Assembly (NCBI GenBank): GCA_964346355.1
Contig: CAYFUH010000037.1
Span: forward strand, 1 to 14,184
Length of the DNA stretch: 14,184 nt
Source of the DNA: UBA6115 sp964346355
GTDB taxonomy: Bacteria > Bacillota > Clostridia > Christensenellales > Aristaeellaceae
Reading direction: 5' to 3'
Shown: piece after piece, positions 1-7,242 of the stretch
Numbering within the stretch: the first letter of the stretch is position 1
Layout of the letters: each line of letters opens with the position of its first letter
Position numbers and translations under genes: made by a program
Notes under the pieces: generated by a model
Told to the model about the DNA's origin: nothing
The model's input: only the letters and a program-made list of their open reading frames with translations
Databases searched by the model: none

Positions 1-522
1 GTTCCTGCGACGGATACGCCCGTACCCCCGACCGATACACCCGAACCCACCGCGCCGCCGGTCACCAAGGTGCCCGCGCTGCCGGAGTACCAGTCCATCC
101 GCTTCAAGGATGGCAACTACCCGGTCTACACCGGCCCCGGTAAAAACTACTACCGGGTGGATAAAGCCACTGTTGGCGGCGGCGTCTGCCGCCTGTACGG
201 CAGCGATGGCGATTGGCTGCTGATGGGCTACGGCACCAGCGACGGCGGCTACCGCATCGGTTACATCACCAAGGACGCGCTGCCCGACGACATCAAGACC
301 GGCCCGCTCACCTTCAGCGCCAACCAGGTGAAACTGACCAAGGAAGCCCGCATGAATGATGACCCCATCATCAACGCCAAGCAGATCGGCCGCCTGCCTG
401 CCGGCAGCACCGTGACCGTGCTGGCTTACCTGGAGGACGGCAACAACTGGGCCTACATCGAGGTAGCGGACTTTAACGGCCAGCCCGCGCGCGGCTTCAT
501 CAACCGCAACAACCTTGAGTAA
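1..522 (+). CDS. SH3-like domain protein, C-terminal part (5' truncated by window edge)
   Basis: The reading frame is open from base 1 with no convincing start. A GTG at 70 is the first possible initiator in the frame, but good coding sequence precedes it, so the gene begins before the window. The first 25 or so codons are a Pro/Thr/Asp linker with two TDTP units, typical of extracellular stalks. The remaining ~150 residues form two SH3-like repeats. The first runs from about 'YPVYTGPGKNYYRV' to 'GYRIGYITKDAL' and the second from about 'KLTKEARMNDDP' to 'GFINRNNLE'. Both show the usual bacterial SH3 pattern of a short 'tgPGxxY' start, a Gly-rich turn, a Trp in the middle (GDWLLM, NNWAYI) and a final GYI/GFI strand. 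Such modules usually bind peptidoglycan or mediate surface attachment. The catalytic or anchoring part, if any, lies upstream and cannot be seen. A terminator 27 nt after the stop ends the unit. Confidence 0.8.
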   Translation, partial: VPATDTPVPPTDTPEPTAPPVTKVPALPEYQSIRFKDGNYPVYTGPGKNYYRVDKATVGGGVCRLYGSDGDWLLMGYGTSDGGYRIGYITKDALPDDIKTGPLTFSANQVKLTKEARMNDDPIINAKQIGRLPAGSTVTVLAYLEDGNNWAYIEVADFNGQPARGFINRNNLE

Positions 523-548
523 ACCCTAACACCGCATCAACCCCTCTG

Positions 549-581
549 CCGTCCCGGGCGCCTGCCTGGGACGGTTTTGTT
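549..581 (+). terminator. Rho-independent terminator after the SH3 gene
   Basis: An 11-bp stem (arms 549-559 and 564-574, one G-T wobble) with the 4-nt loop GCCT is followed by TTTTGTT. It lies 27 nt after the SH3 gene's stop and just before the next promoter. Confidence 0.9.
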
Positions 582-604
582 ACCAGCGGGAACTGCGGGC
601 TTCC

Positions 605-633
605 TTTACAAAATTTGGGCGCCTTGCTACAAT
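605..633 (+). promoter_or_regulatory. SigmaA-type promoter for the TatA-like gene
   Basis: The -35 is TTTACA (605-610), the spacer is exactly 17 bp, and the -10 is TACAAT (628-633) preceded by TGC, an extended -10. Each hexamer differs from consensus at one position. Transcription should start near 640, about 20 nt before the ATG at 661. Confidence 0.75.
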
Positions 634-660
634 CCCCATATCAATTGAAAGGTGGCAAAC

Positions 661-915
661 ATGTTCAACATTGGCCTGTCCGAGCTCATCCTCATCCTGC
701 TTGTCGCCTTTTTAATTGTCGGCCCCAGGGACCTGCCCAAAGTGGCGCGCGCCCTGGGCCGTTTTACACGCTTCCTCAAAACCAAATGGGGCGAGTTTCT
801 GGAAGAGACCGGTGCCCGCATGGGCGATGACTCCCGCAAGGAGCGCTGCGCTGGCGTGACCGGCGACACCGCCAAGAAAACCGCGGAGCTGCTCAACGCG
901 CACTTCGGCGTCTGA
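661..915 (+). CDS. tatA: TatA/TatB-family twin-arginine translocase subunit-like protein
   Basis: An 84-residue protein with TatA/TatB architecture. It has a very short N-terminus, a transmembrane helix at about residues 6-20 (SELILILLVAFLIV), the 'VGPRDLP' hinge, an amphipathic basic helix (about 24-45, KVARALGRFTRFLKTKWGEF), and a polar tail. The conserved Gly-Pro hinge and the LP motif are present. In the twin-arginine pathway such subunits oligomerise at TatC to let folded proteins cross the membrane. I chose ATG 661 over an in-frame GTG at 652 because the purine-rich AAAGGTGG (648-655) lies at ribosome-binding distance from 661, and the GTG is inside it. The gene is monocistronic, between its own promoter and terminator, and no tatC is in the window. 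The tail has one Cys (KERCAG), which is unusual but not diagnostic. TatA and TatB cannot be told apart by sequence at this length. Confidence 0.8.
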   Translation: MFNIGLSELILILLVAFLIVGPRDLPKVARALGRFTRFLKTKWGEFLEETGARMGDDSRKERCAGVTGDTAKKTAELLNAHFGV

Positions 916-932
916 TCAAACACCACGCTTTT

Positions 933-970
933 GCCCCGAAGCCAACCCGGCTTCGGGGCTTTCATCATTT
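933..970 (+). terminator. Rho-independent terminator after the TatA-like gene
   Basis: A perfect 11-bp stem (GCCCCGAAGCC at 933-943, complement at 949-959) with a 5-nt loop is followed by an interrupted T-rich tail (960-970). It starts 17 nt after the stop codon. Confidence 0.85.
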
Positions 971-1049
971 TCTAATGATTCCTGCGCACATCCCTTAATC
1001 AAGCCCGGTTATGATGCCATCAGACCACAAGGTTGAAGGAGGAAACACA

Positions 1050-1565
1050 ATGGAACATTTTGAAATGGTAGAAAAACTGCGCCAGAAGGCAAACATCAGC
1101 TACGAGGAAGCCAAAAACGCACTGGAACAAACCGACTGGGACCTGTTGGACGCCCTGGTCTACCTGGAAAGCCAGGACAAGATTAAAAAGGAGCCGGCGG
1201 ACAGCTTCACCACACGGAAGGAAAAGCAGGAGCGCCCGGCGGAGGAAGACCTGCGCGGCGTGTTCACCAAGGTGTTCAGCTACATCGCGGAGCTGATCAA
1301 CAAGGCCAACAACATCCACATGGATGTGAGCAAACAGGGCAATGTGGCGATTTCCATCCCGCTGACTGTGCTCATCCTGCTGTTGATCTTCATGTTCTGG
1401 TGGGTGCTGCCCATCATGCTGCTGGGGCTCTTCCTGGGCTTCCGCTACAGCTTCCGCGGCCACCAGATAACAGGTACCGTCAACAAAGCCATGGACAAGG
1501 CGGCGCAGACCGCCGAGCAGATCAAAAGCAACATTCACACCGAAGCGCATCACCACGAAGAATAA
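1050..1565 (+). CDS. UBA-like/DUF4342 membrane protein
   Basis: A 171-residue protein. Residues 1-42 form a UBA-like three-helix unit like the N-terminus of elongation factor Ts, with the pattern 'EKLRQKANISYEEAKNAL' then 'WDLLDALVYLE'. A charged linker (about 43-68) leads into a DUF4342-type region (about 69-137): an amphipathic helix (VFTKVFSYIAELINKAN), a short strand segment, and a long hydrophobic stretch (about 102-132) that probably forms one or two membrane helices. The C-terminus is polar and ends in a HHHEE cluster. The function of the family is unknown to me; a membrane-tethered helical adaptor is the most that can be said. ATG 1050 is preceded by AAGGAGG at 1036-1042; an upstream in-frame ATG at 1011 lacks such a site and precedes this strong ribosome binding site, so I reject it. 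Terminators on both sides show it is a single-gene unit. Confidence 0.85.
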   Translation: MEHFEMVEKLRQKANISYEEAKNALEQTDWDLLDALVYLESQDKIKKEPADSFTTRKEKQERPAEEDLRGVFTKVFSYIAELINKANNIHMDVSKQGNVAISIPLTVLILLLIFMFWWVLPIMLLGLFLGFRYSFRGHQITGTVNKAMDKAAQTAEQIKSNIHTEAHHHEE

Positions 1566-1577
1566 GTCAATCAACAG

Positions 1578-1608
1578 GCACAAGGGGCGCAGATCCCCTT
1601 GTGCTTTT
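1578..1608 (+). terminator. Rho-independent terminator after the DUF4342 gene
   Basis: A perfect 10-bp stem, GCACAAGGGG (1578-1587) with its complement at 1595-1604, a 7-nt loop, then TTTT. It starts 12 nt after the stop codon. Confidence 0.9.
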
Positions 1609-1664
1609 ATGATGCGCATGTGATACTGATGTATAACAGCAATACGCCCCAACCTGGAGGAAGC

Positions 1665-2345
1665 ATGTACAAGATTTTACTGGTGGAGGACGAGCCCAAC
1701 ATCGCCCGCTTTGTGGAATTGGAATTGACCCACGAGGGCTATGAAATCACCAAGGCCGAGGACGGGCGTGAGGGCCTGAAGTTGGCCGAGGGCGGCGGCT
1801 TTGATTTGATGCTGCTGGATATCATGCTGCCTGGGCTCAATGGGCTGGAGGTGCTGCGCCGCCTGCGGAAGTCCAGCCAGCTGCCCGTGATCATGCTGAC
1901 CGCCCGGGACGCCGTGATGGACAAGGTGACTGGCCTGGACATGGGCGCGGATGACTACATTACCAAGCCCTTTTCCATCGAGGAACTGCTGGCGCGCATC
2001 CGCACCGCGCTGCGCAAGCAGGTGAAGCAGGAAACCCAGCTGCTAAGCTATGGACCGCTCAGCATGGATGTGCTGCGCCATTTGGTGATGATTGATGAGG
2101 ACACGGTGGAATTAACCGGGCGGGAGTTTTCCCTCCTGCAAACCTTGCTTGAAAACCAGGGCATCGTCCTCTCCCGCGAGACGCTGATGGACCGCGTGTG
2201 GGGCTACGACTTTGTGGGCGAGACCAACCTGGTGGATGTGTACATCCGCTACCTGCGCGGCAAGATTGCCGAGAAGACGGACCGCAAGCTGATCCAAACC
2301 GTGCGCGGTGTGGGCTATGTGCTGCGGGAGGAAGAGGGCGCATGA
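1665..2345 (+). CDS. OmpR/PhoB-family response regulator
   Basis: A 226-residue two-component response regulator. The receiver domain (about 1-118) shows the acidic pair in VEDE (E8, D9), the phospho-acceptor Asp52 in 'LLDIMLPG', the switch Thr79 in 'MLTAR', and Lys101 in 'ITKPF'. The C-terminal winged-helix DNA-binding domain (about 128-222) has the OmpR-type features 'LTGREFSLLQTLLENQG', 'LSRETLMDRVWGYD', 'VDVYIRYLRGKI' and the closing 'IQTVRGVGYVL'. ATG 1665 follows GGAGG (1656-1660) at normal spacing. The track of this frame extends upstream without a ribosome binding site, so the shorter start is preferred. The stop overlaps the kinase start by 4 nt (ATGA), so the two genes are translationally coupled and form one system. 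Target genes cannot be read from sequence; the GH2 gene immediately downstream is the nearest candidate. Confidence 0.95.
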   Translation: MYKILLVEDEPNIARFVELELTHEGYEITKAEDGREGLKLAEGGGFDLMLLDIMLPGLNGLEVLRRLRKSSQLPVIMLTARDAVMDKVTGLDMGADDYITKPFSIEELLARIRTALRKQVKQETQLLSYGPLSMDVLRHLVMIDEDTVELTGREFSLLQTLLENQGIVLSRETLMDRVWGYDFVGETNLVDVYIRYLRGKIAEKTDRKLIQTVRGVGYVLREEEGA

Positions 2346-3649
2346 GCGAAAGCAAGCGCATGAAGTCCATCACAAGGCGGGTGTCCACCAGCTTTGTGCT
2401 GCGGTTGCTGTTCATCATGCTGCTGATCAACATCGTCCTTCTCTTCAGCGTCCTGGGCTGGTCGGCCTACAGCGTGGAGAAGGCCGCGCTGGGCAATGAC
2501 TGGCAGCCCGGTTTGACGCGCAAATTCCATTTTGATGAGTCGCTGCCTGTCATCAACGGTCTTGAAAGTATGGCGTATTCCTTCTCGCTTTTAGGCGGTG
2601 AAGAACACCGCATGCCCCTGGGTGAAACGCTGTTTAACTTCGTCCCTGTACTCAATGTGCTGCTCATCGCGCAAGCCATTATTGTCATCGCACAGTACCG
2701 CGATTTCCGCCGAAAAACCCTGCTTGTGCTCTCCCCGCTGCAAAAAATCGCGCAGACCGCGCAGGCCCTCAGCGAAACCCAGTTTGACGAGCAGAAGTTT
2801 CACAGCCTGGAGGACGCCATCCAGAACATCAGCGTGCTCTCCCCCGGCGCGCGCTTGTCCACCGGCCACAGCGAGCTGATGGGCCTGGAAAACGCGGTCA
2901 ACAACCTCATCAGCCGGATGCATGAGGCCTACCGGCAGCAGACGCGCTTTGTGTCCGACGCCTCGCACGAATTGCGCACGCCCATCGCGGTCATCAAGGG
3001 CTATGCAGAATTGCTCAACCGCTGGGGCAAGGACGACCCCAAGGTAATGGAGGAGTCCGTCACCGCCATGCTGGCGGAAGCGGACAACATGCAGCGGCTG
3101 GTGGAACAGCTGCTGTTCTTGGCGCGGGGCGACGCGGGCCGCACCGCCTTTTCGCCCAAGAAGGTGGATTTGCGGGAGCTGATCCTTTCCGCCGTGGATG
3201 AGTATAAGCTCATCGGCACCAAACATGTCTGGCGCATCCGGGCGGAGGAGCCGGTGTTTACCTTTGGGGATGAAGCCATGCTCAAGCAAGCCTTGCGCAT
3301 TTTGGCGGACAACGCCATCAAGTACTCGCCCGAGGGCTCCATCATCACCCTGCGCGCGCACTACACGCCCCAGGGCATGGCCACCCTCAGCGTGCAGGAC
3401 AACGGCACCGGCATCAAAGCGGAGGATTTGCCCCATTTGTTTGAGCGCTTCTACCGCAGCGACCCGGCCCGCTCCCGCGGCGGCACCGGCTTGGGCCTGG
3501 CGATTGCCAAATGGATCACCGAGCGGCACGAGGGGCACATCGACGTGTTCTCCAGCCTCGGTTTGGGCACGCGCTTCACGATTCATTTGCCCGCTTACAG
3601 GGAGGGCGACAAAATAGCCCAGCCTGATGCCGCCATGGCAAAAGAATAA
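2342..3649 (+). CDS. Membrane sensor histidine kinase, partner of the upstream regulator
   Basis: A 435-residue kinase. Membrane helix 1 is at about residues 17-40 and helix 2 at about 98-117, enclosing a small extracytoplasmic sensor of about 57 residues. A HAMP-like linker follows (about 130-200), with the two helices separated by a longer-than-usual connector of 'LEDAIQNISVLSPGARL' type that I associate with a clostridial kinase subgroup. The dimerisation domain has the phospho-acceptor His209 in 'SDASHELRTP'. The ATPase domain has the N box at N324 (LADNAIKYSPEG), the G1 box DNGTGI (353-358), the F box 'LFERFYR' and the G2 box GGTGLGL (380-386). All catalytic motifs are intact. Translation starts at ATG 2342 inside the regulator's stop codon. 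The small sensor lobe has no recognisable ligand domain, so the signal is unknown. No terminator separates it from the GH2 gene 32 nt downstream, so read-through is plausible. Confidence 0.95.
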   Translation: MSESKRMKSITRRVSTSFVLRLLFIMLLINIVLLFSVLGWSAYSVEKAALGNDWQPGLTRKFHFDESLPVINGLESMAYSFSLLGGEEHRMPLGETLFNFVPVLNVLLIAQAIIVIAQYRDFRRKTLLVLSPLQKIAQTAQALSETQFDEQKFHSLEDAIQNISVLSPGARLSTGHSELMGLENAVNNLISRMHEAYRQQTRFVSDASHELRTPIAVIKGYAELLNRWGKDDPKVMEESVTAMLAEADNMQRLVEQLLFLARGDAGRTAFSPKKVDLRELILSAVDEYKLIGTKHVWRIRAEEPVFTFGDEAMLKQALRILADNAIKYSPEGSIITLRAHYTPQGMATLSVQDNGTGIKAEDLPHLFERFYRSDPARSRGGTGLGLAIAKWITERHEGHIDVFSSLGLGTRFTIHLPAYREGDKIAQPDAAMAKE

Positions 3650-3681
3650 TTTTATTTTATGTATATTGAGGAGGCCTTTTG

Positions 3682-5029
3682 ATGAACAAGGTGTCACACA
3701 CTGCCCATCCCCGTCCCGATTTTGCGCGGGAGGACTTCCAGCTGCTCAACGGCAGCTGGCAATTTGCGTTTGATGATACGGATGTGGGCGTCAAAGACCG
3801 CTGGNNNNNNNNNNNNNNNNNNNNNNNNNNNNNNNNNNNNNNNNNNNNNNNNNNNNNNNNNNNNNNNNNNNNNNNNNNNNNNNNNNNNNNNNNNNNNNNN
3901 NNNNTATGAGGTCTCCTTGGACGGCAGGACCACCCACCGCGGGCAGTGGCAGACAACCACAGCCCGCGCCAATTTAACCCTGGATATGCGCGAGGCGGGC
4001 GTGGACTCCATGCGCTATTGGCGGCCGGAGGACCCGGCCCTGTATCAGCTCACCCTCACCTTGCAACAGGAGGAACAAACGCTGGACCGCGTGACCACCT
4101 ACTTTGGGATGCGGTCGGTTGAGGTTAAAAACGGGCAGGTGCTGCTCAACCACCAGCCCGTCTACCAGCGCCTGGTGCTGGATCAGGGCTACTGGCCTGA
4201 TACCCTGCTCACCCCGCCGAATGAGGAAGCCATCATCGCGGATGTACAATGGATCAAAGAGCTGGGCTTTAACGGAGTGCGCAAGCACCAGAAGATCGAG
4301 GACCCGCGCTTTTACCACTGGTGTGACCGCATGGGCATCCTGGTCTGGGGCGAATTGCCCGCCAGCTATACCTACAACAACCAGATGCTTCAAAACAATG
4401 TCAACGAGATGATGGACTTCATCAACCGGGATTACAACCACCCCAGCATCATCGCCTGGGTGCCGCTGAATGAGTCCTGGGGCGTGCGGGAAATTTACGC
4501 CGATCCCAAACAGCAAGCGGCAGCACGCATGTTAACCCAGCTGTGTTACGCAGCCGACGGCACCCGCATCATCAGCGCCAATGACGGCTGGGAGCAGACG
4601 GAGACAGACATCTGCGGCCTGCATGATTACGCGGCGGACGGCGCGACCATCGCCCGGCACTTTGCCGAGCGCGCGCAGGTGGAACAGACCGGCTGCGACT
4701 GGCGATTAGCCTACGCCCGGGGCGTTGTGCCAAGCGGCAAGGAAGCCTTTATGATCACCGAGTACGGCGGCATCGCCATGCAAAACAAGGGCGCGCAGGA
4801 GGACATGGGCGGCATGGCCACCTGGGGCTACCACGACAAGGCGGAGGACGAGGATGCCTTCCTGGCGCGCTATGAGGAAGTGACCAACGCCATCTTTGAC
4901 ATCCCCTATTGCGTGGGCTACTGCTATACGCAATTAACCGATGTCATGCAGGAGATCAACGGCCTCTTGGGGCCTGACCGTGTGCCCAAGGCCGACCCGG
5001 CCAAAATCCGGAAGATCAACCGCGCCTAA
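3682..5029 (+). CDS. Glycoside hydrolase family 2 enzyme, interrupted by an assembly gap
   Basis: The first 41 residues ('HPRPDFAREDFQLLNGSWQF...' onward) match the start of a GH2 N-terminal sugar-binding domain. The sequence then enters 100 Ns and resumes near the end of the second, Ig-like domain, followed by a full TIM barrel. The acid/base Glu is in 'WVPLNESWG' (codon 4472-4474) and the nucleophile Glu in 'MITEYGG' (codon 4760-4762). The frames on the two sides differ by one base, which the unknown gap length explains; it is not evidence of a frameshift. By comparison with E. coli UidA, roughly 150-200 residues are hidden. The C-terminus (YCYTQLTDVMQEINGLL) lacks the N-x-K motif of beta-glucuronidases, so a beta-galactosidase-like or other beta-glycosidase is more likely; the substrate is unproven. 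There is no signal peptide at the start, so it is probably cytosolic. TGAGGAGG (3667-3674) precedes ATG 3682. Confidence 0.88.
3805..3904. other. Scaffold gap of exactly 100 N
   Basis: A run of 100 Ns, the usual placeholder for a gap of unknown size. It removes most of the GH2 sugar-binding and Ig-like domains. Confidence 0.99.
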
Positions 5030-5064
5030 GCCTGCAATTCCTGTGTTTTCCAGCCCCGTTTTGG

Positions 5065-5093
5065 TTGAAAAACAAGGGGTGCGGTGCTATACT
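5065..5093 (+). promoter_or_regulatory. SigmaA-type promoter of the M42-alaS operon
   Basis: TTGAAA (5065-5070), a 17-bp spacer, and TATACT (5088-5093) with an extended TGC before the -10. Transcription should start near 5100, giving a leader of about 87 nt before the ATG at 5187. A partial inverted repeat (CCCC at 5054-5057 with GTTTT, pairing to AAAAC and GGGG at 5075-5079) overlaps the -35 and could be regulatory, but it is imperfect. Confidence 0.75.
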
Positions 5094-5104
5094 TCATCAT
5101 GGCT

Positions 5105-5161
5105 GGCTGCGCAGGCTACGCGCAGCCCCTGTTTTTCTGCGGGGCCAAACCTGGTTTGGCC
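5105..5161 (+). promoter_or_regulatory. Structured leader RNA with attenuator-like hairpins
   Basis: Hairpin A is a perfect 8-bp stem, GGCTGCGC (5105-5112) with GCGCAGCC (5120-5127), followed after CCTG by TTTTT (5132-5136). Hairpin B is a perfect 8-bp stem, GGCCAAAC (5143-5150) with GTTTGGCC (5154-5161). A third pairing, GCCCC (5125-5129) with GGGGC (5141-5145), would compete with both A and B. This is the layout of a terminator/antiterminator switch, but the T-run starts 4 nt away from the stem and no ligand-binding fold is recognised. The gene's ribosome binding site (GAAAGGA, 5173-5179) lies outside the hairpins. Confidence 0.4.
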
Positions 5162-5186
5162 TCTGAACTGACGAAAGGAAGCATGT

Positions 5187-6224
5187 ATGAAAACAGTGGA
5201 TTTCCTGCGGGAGATCACAAGGCTGCGCGGGCTGTCCGGGGATGAAGGCATCGTAAGCGCTTTTGTCGCCAAACAGTTTGAGCCCTACTGCGATGAAGTC
5301 ACGGTGGACGTGATGCACAACGTCATCGCGCGCAAGAAGGGCCCCGGCAAAAAGGTGATGTTCGCCGCGCACCTGGATGAGATTGGCCTGATGGTTGTCA
5401 AGATTGAGGACGACGGCAGCATCCGCATGGGCCAGGTTGGCGGTGTGGACCCGCGCATCCTGCCCGGGCAGCGCGTCACCGTTTTTGGCAGGGAGCCTTT
5501 GCTGGGCGTCATCGGCGCCAAGGCGCCCCATCTGCTGAGTGAGGCGGAGCGCGGCAAAAACTACAACCGCGAGGACCTGCACGTGGACTTAGGCCTGCCG
5601 GCACAGCGCGTGAGGGAACTGGTGCGCCTCGGTGACCAGATTCAATTGGAGCACCGGTTTACAGAGTTAAAGAACAACCGCATCGCGGTGAAGACCTGTG
5701 ATGACCGCGCCTGTGTTGCGATGATGTTTGACGCGCTCAAGCGCCTGCAGAACATCCGCCATGACGCGGATTTATACTTTGTCGCCACCGCCCAGGAGGA
5801 AGTGGGCTCCCGCGGCGCCAAGACATCAGCCTTCGCGCTGGAGCCGGATTACGCGGTCGCGCTGGATGTCTGCCACGCGGATACCCCCGGCGTGCCCCAG
5901 GGCAGAACCATGAAGCTGAATTCCCTGGTCGCCTCCATGGGGCCTTATTTGCACCCTGTGCTGCGCGGCAAGCTGATGGACGTGGCCAAGGAGAACAACA
6001 TCACCTTGCAAACCGCGGTGGTGCCGCGCTATACCAGCACGGACGCGGACGACATCGGCGCCGCGCGCGACGGCATCCCCACCGTCTTGTTGGAATTGCC
6101 GCTTAAATACATGCACACCACGGTGGAATTGCTGGACGGGAACCTTCTGGGGGAAGGCGGGCGCCTGCTTGCGCAGTTTGCCGCCGCCGTGAAGGAAGAC
6201 TGGGAGGATGAGCTATGGACTTAA
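5187..6224 (+). CDS. M42-family metallo-aminopeptidase, paralogue 1
   Basis: A 345-residue M42 enzyme (FrvX/YsdC/TET-like). M42 peptidases use two metal ions to remove N-terminal residues from peptides, usually inside a hollow 12-subunit tetrahedron in the cytosol. The expected ligands are visible: His62 and Asp64 in 'AAHLDEIG', the bridging Asp in 'CDDRAC' (172-173), the catalytic Glu pair in 'AQEEVG' (204-205), Asp227 in 'ALDVCHADTPG', and His310 in 'KYMHT'. The regulatory dimerisation lobe corresponds to about residues 70-160. ATG 5187 follows AAAGGA; a nearer ATG at 5183 is in another frame. This copy differs from the next two by Asp rather than Glu at the third ligand compared with paralogue 2, and by 'KYMHTTVE' where they have 'CRYxHS', so it probably has a different side-chain preference. 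It overlaps paralogue 2 by 10 nt. Confidence 0.93.
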   Translation: MKTVDFLREITRLRGLSGDEGIVSAFVAKQFEPYCDEVTVDVMHNVIARKKGPGKKVMFAAHLDEIGLMVVKIEDDGSIRMGQVGGVDPRILPGQRVTVFGREPLLGVIGAKAPHLLSEAERGKNYNREDLHVDLGLPAQRVRELVRLGDQIQLEHRFTELKNNRIAVKTCDDRACVAMMFDALKRLQNIRHDADLYFVATAQEEVGSRGAKTSAFALEPDYAVALDVCHADTPGVPQGRTMKLNSLVASMGPYLHPVLRGKLMDVAKENNITLQTAVVPRYTSTDADDIGAARDGIPTVLLELPLKYMHTTVELLDGNLLGEGGRLLAQFAAAVKEDWEDELWT

Positions 6225-7225
6225 AAACCCTGACCGAAGCCTTTGGCCCCTCTGGCTATGAAAACGAGGTGCGCAAGCTGCTGAAGGATGCCGCCAGTCA
6301 GTACTGCGATGACATCACCATTGACCGCAGCGGCAACCTGGTGTGCAGGAAGCCTGGACGTGACCACACCAAGCCGTCCGTCACCTTCGCCGCGCACATG
6401 GATGAGATCGGCTTTATCATCACCGGTTATACAGATGACGGCCTGCTGCGCTTTCGCCCCATTGGCGGGGTGGATCCGCGGGTGGTGGTGTCCAAATGGG
6501 TGCTGATCGGTCCAGACCGCATCAAGGGCATTATCGGCGCGATGGCCATCCACCTGCAGACTGCAGCGGACCGGGAGCGCGTGCTGGGCTATGACAGCCT
6601 GTATATCGACATTGGCGCCGCAGACGGCAAAGAGGCCGAAAAGCTGTGCCCGCTTGGCACCTACGCCGTATTTGACAGCGAGTATACCGAGTTTGGCGAC
6701 GGTTTTATCACAGCGCGCGCCCTGGATGACCGCGTGGGCTGCCTGAACCTGCTGGAGATTTTAAAATCCAGCGATTACGAAGGCGACCTGTGCTGCGTGT
6801 TTGTCACCCAGGAGGAAGTGGGCCTGCGCGGCTCCGCCGGCGCGGCCTTCCTGCTGCAGCCGGACATCGCCATCATTCTGGAGGGCACCGCCGCCAATGA
6901 CCTGGGCGACACGCCCCTGCGCTACCAGGTGTGCGTGCCGGGTGAGGGCGTGGCCATCAGCTTTATGGACCATGCCAGCATCGCGGACCGTGACCTGTTT
7001 CACCAGATGAAGGAGGTCGCCGCCAGGCATAAGATCCCGCACCAAATCAAGCGCGCCATCACCGGCGGCAACGACGCGGGCAGCTTCCAGACTGCCGGCA
7101 AGGGCGCCAGAACCTGTGTGCTCTCCGTCCCCTGCCGCTATATCCACTCCGGCAACAATGTCGCAAAACTGAGCGACATCAAAGCGCAGGCTGATTTGGC
7201 CACCGCGTTTCTCAACAGCTTATAA
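6215..7225 (+). CDS. M42-family metallo-aminopeptidase, paralogue 2
   Basis: A 336-residue protein with the complete M42 signature: His61/Asp63 in 'AAHMDEIG', Asp171-Asp172 in 'ALDDRVG', Glu200-Glu201 in 'TQEEVGLRG', Glu223 in 'ILEGTAAND' and His311 in 'CRYIHSGNN'. The start lies inside the last codons of paralogue 1 (10-nt overlap) with GGGAGG just upstream, so the two should be translated in step and made in similar amounts. That would suit a mixed complex or a matched set of specificities. Its third metal ligand is Glu, where paralogues 1 and 3 have Asp; both residues occur in the family. There is no signal peptide, so it acts in the cytosol. Aminopeptidase specificity (acidic, neutral or basic residues) cannot be deduced by eye. 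Confidence 0.93.
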   Translation: MDLKTLTEAFGPSGYENEVRKLLKDAASQYCDDITIDRSGNLVCRKPGRDHTKPSVTFAAHMDEIGFIITGYTDDGLLRFRPIGGVDPRVVVSKWVLIGPDRIKGIIGAMAIHLQTAADRERVLGYDSLYIDIGAADGKEAEKLCPLGTYAVFDSEYTEFGDGFITARALDDRVGCLNLLEILKSSDYEGDLCCVFVTQEEVGLRGSAGAAFLLQPDIAIILEGTAANDLGDTPLRYQVCVPGEGVAISFMDHASIADRDLFHQMKEVAARHKIPHQIKRAITGGNDAGSFQTAGKGARTCVLSVPCRYIHSGNNVAKLSDIKAQADLATAFLNSL

Positions 7226-7242
7226 GCAAGAGGAGGAATACC

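Noticed and set aside
983..1015. Promoter for the DUF4342 gene with TATGAT at 1010-1015
   Set aside because: The -10 is plausible, but no good -35 lies at 16-18 bp, so I list it only as a possibility.
1599..1627. Promoter for the two-component system: TTGTGC with GATACT at 17 bp
   Set aside because: The -10 is poor, and the -35 lies inside the terminator stem. A promoter must exist nearby, but this one is not well supported.
2591..3697. Long minus-strand open frame of 368 codons opposite the kinase
   Set aside because: The + strand carries an intact kinase with every catalytic motif; the antisense translation has no family features. High GC makes such shadows common here.
3722..5029. A frameshift or pseudogene in the GH2 gene
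   Set aside because: The change of frame happens exactly over the 100-N placeholder, whose length is arbitrary. Both catalytic Glu residues and the rest of the frame are intact.
5099..5248. Small ORF in the M42 leader beginning ATG at 5099
   Set aside because: The ATG sits at the expected transcription start with no ribosome binding site, and the frame runs into the M42 coding sequence in another frame. It could only be translated as a leaderless message.
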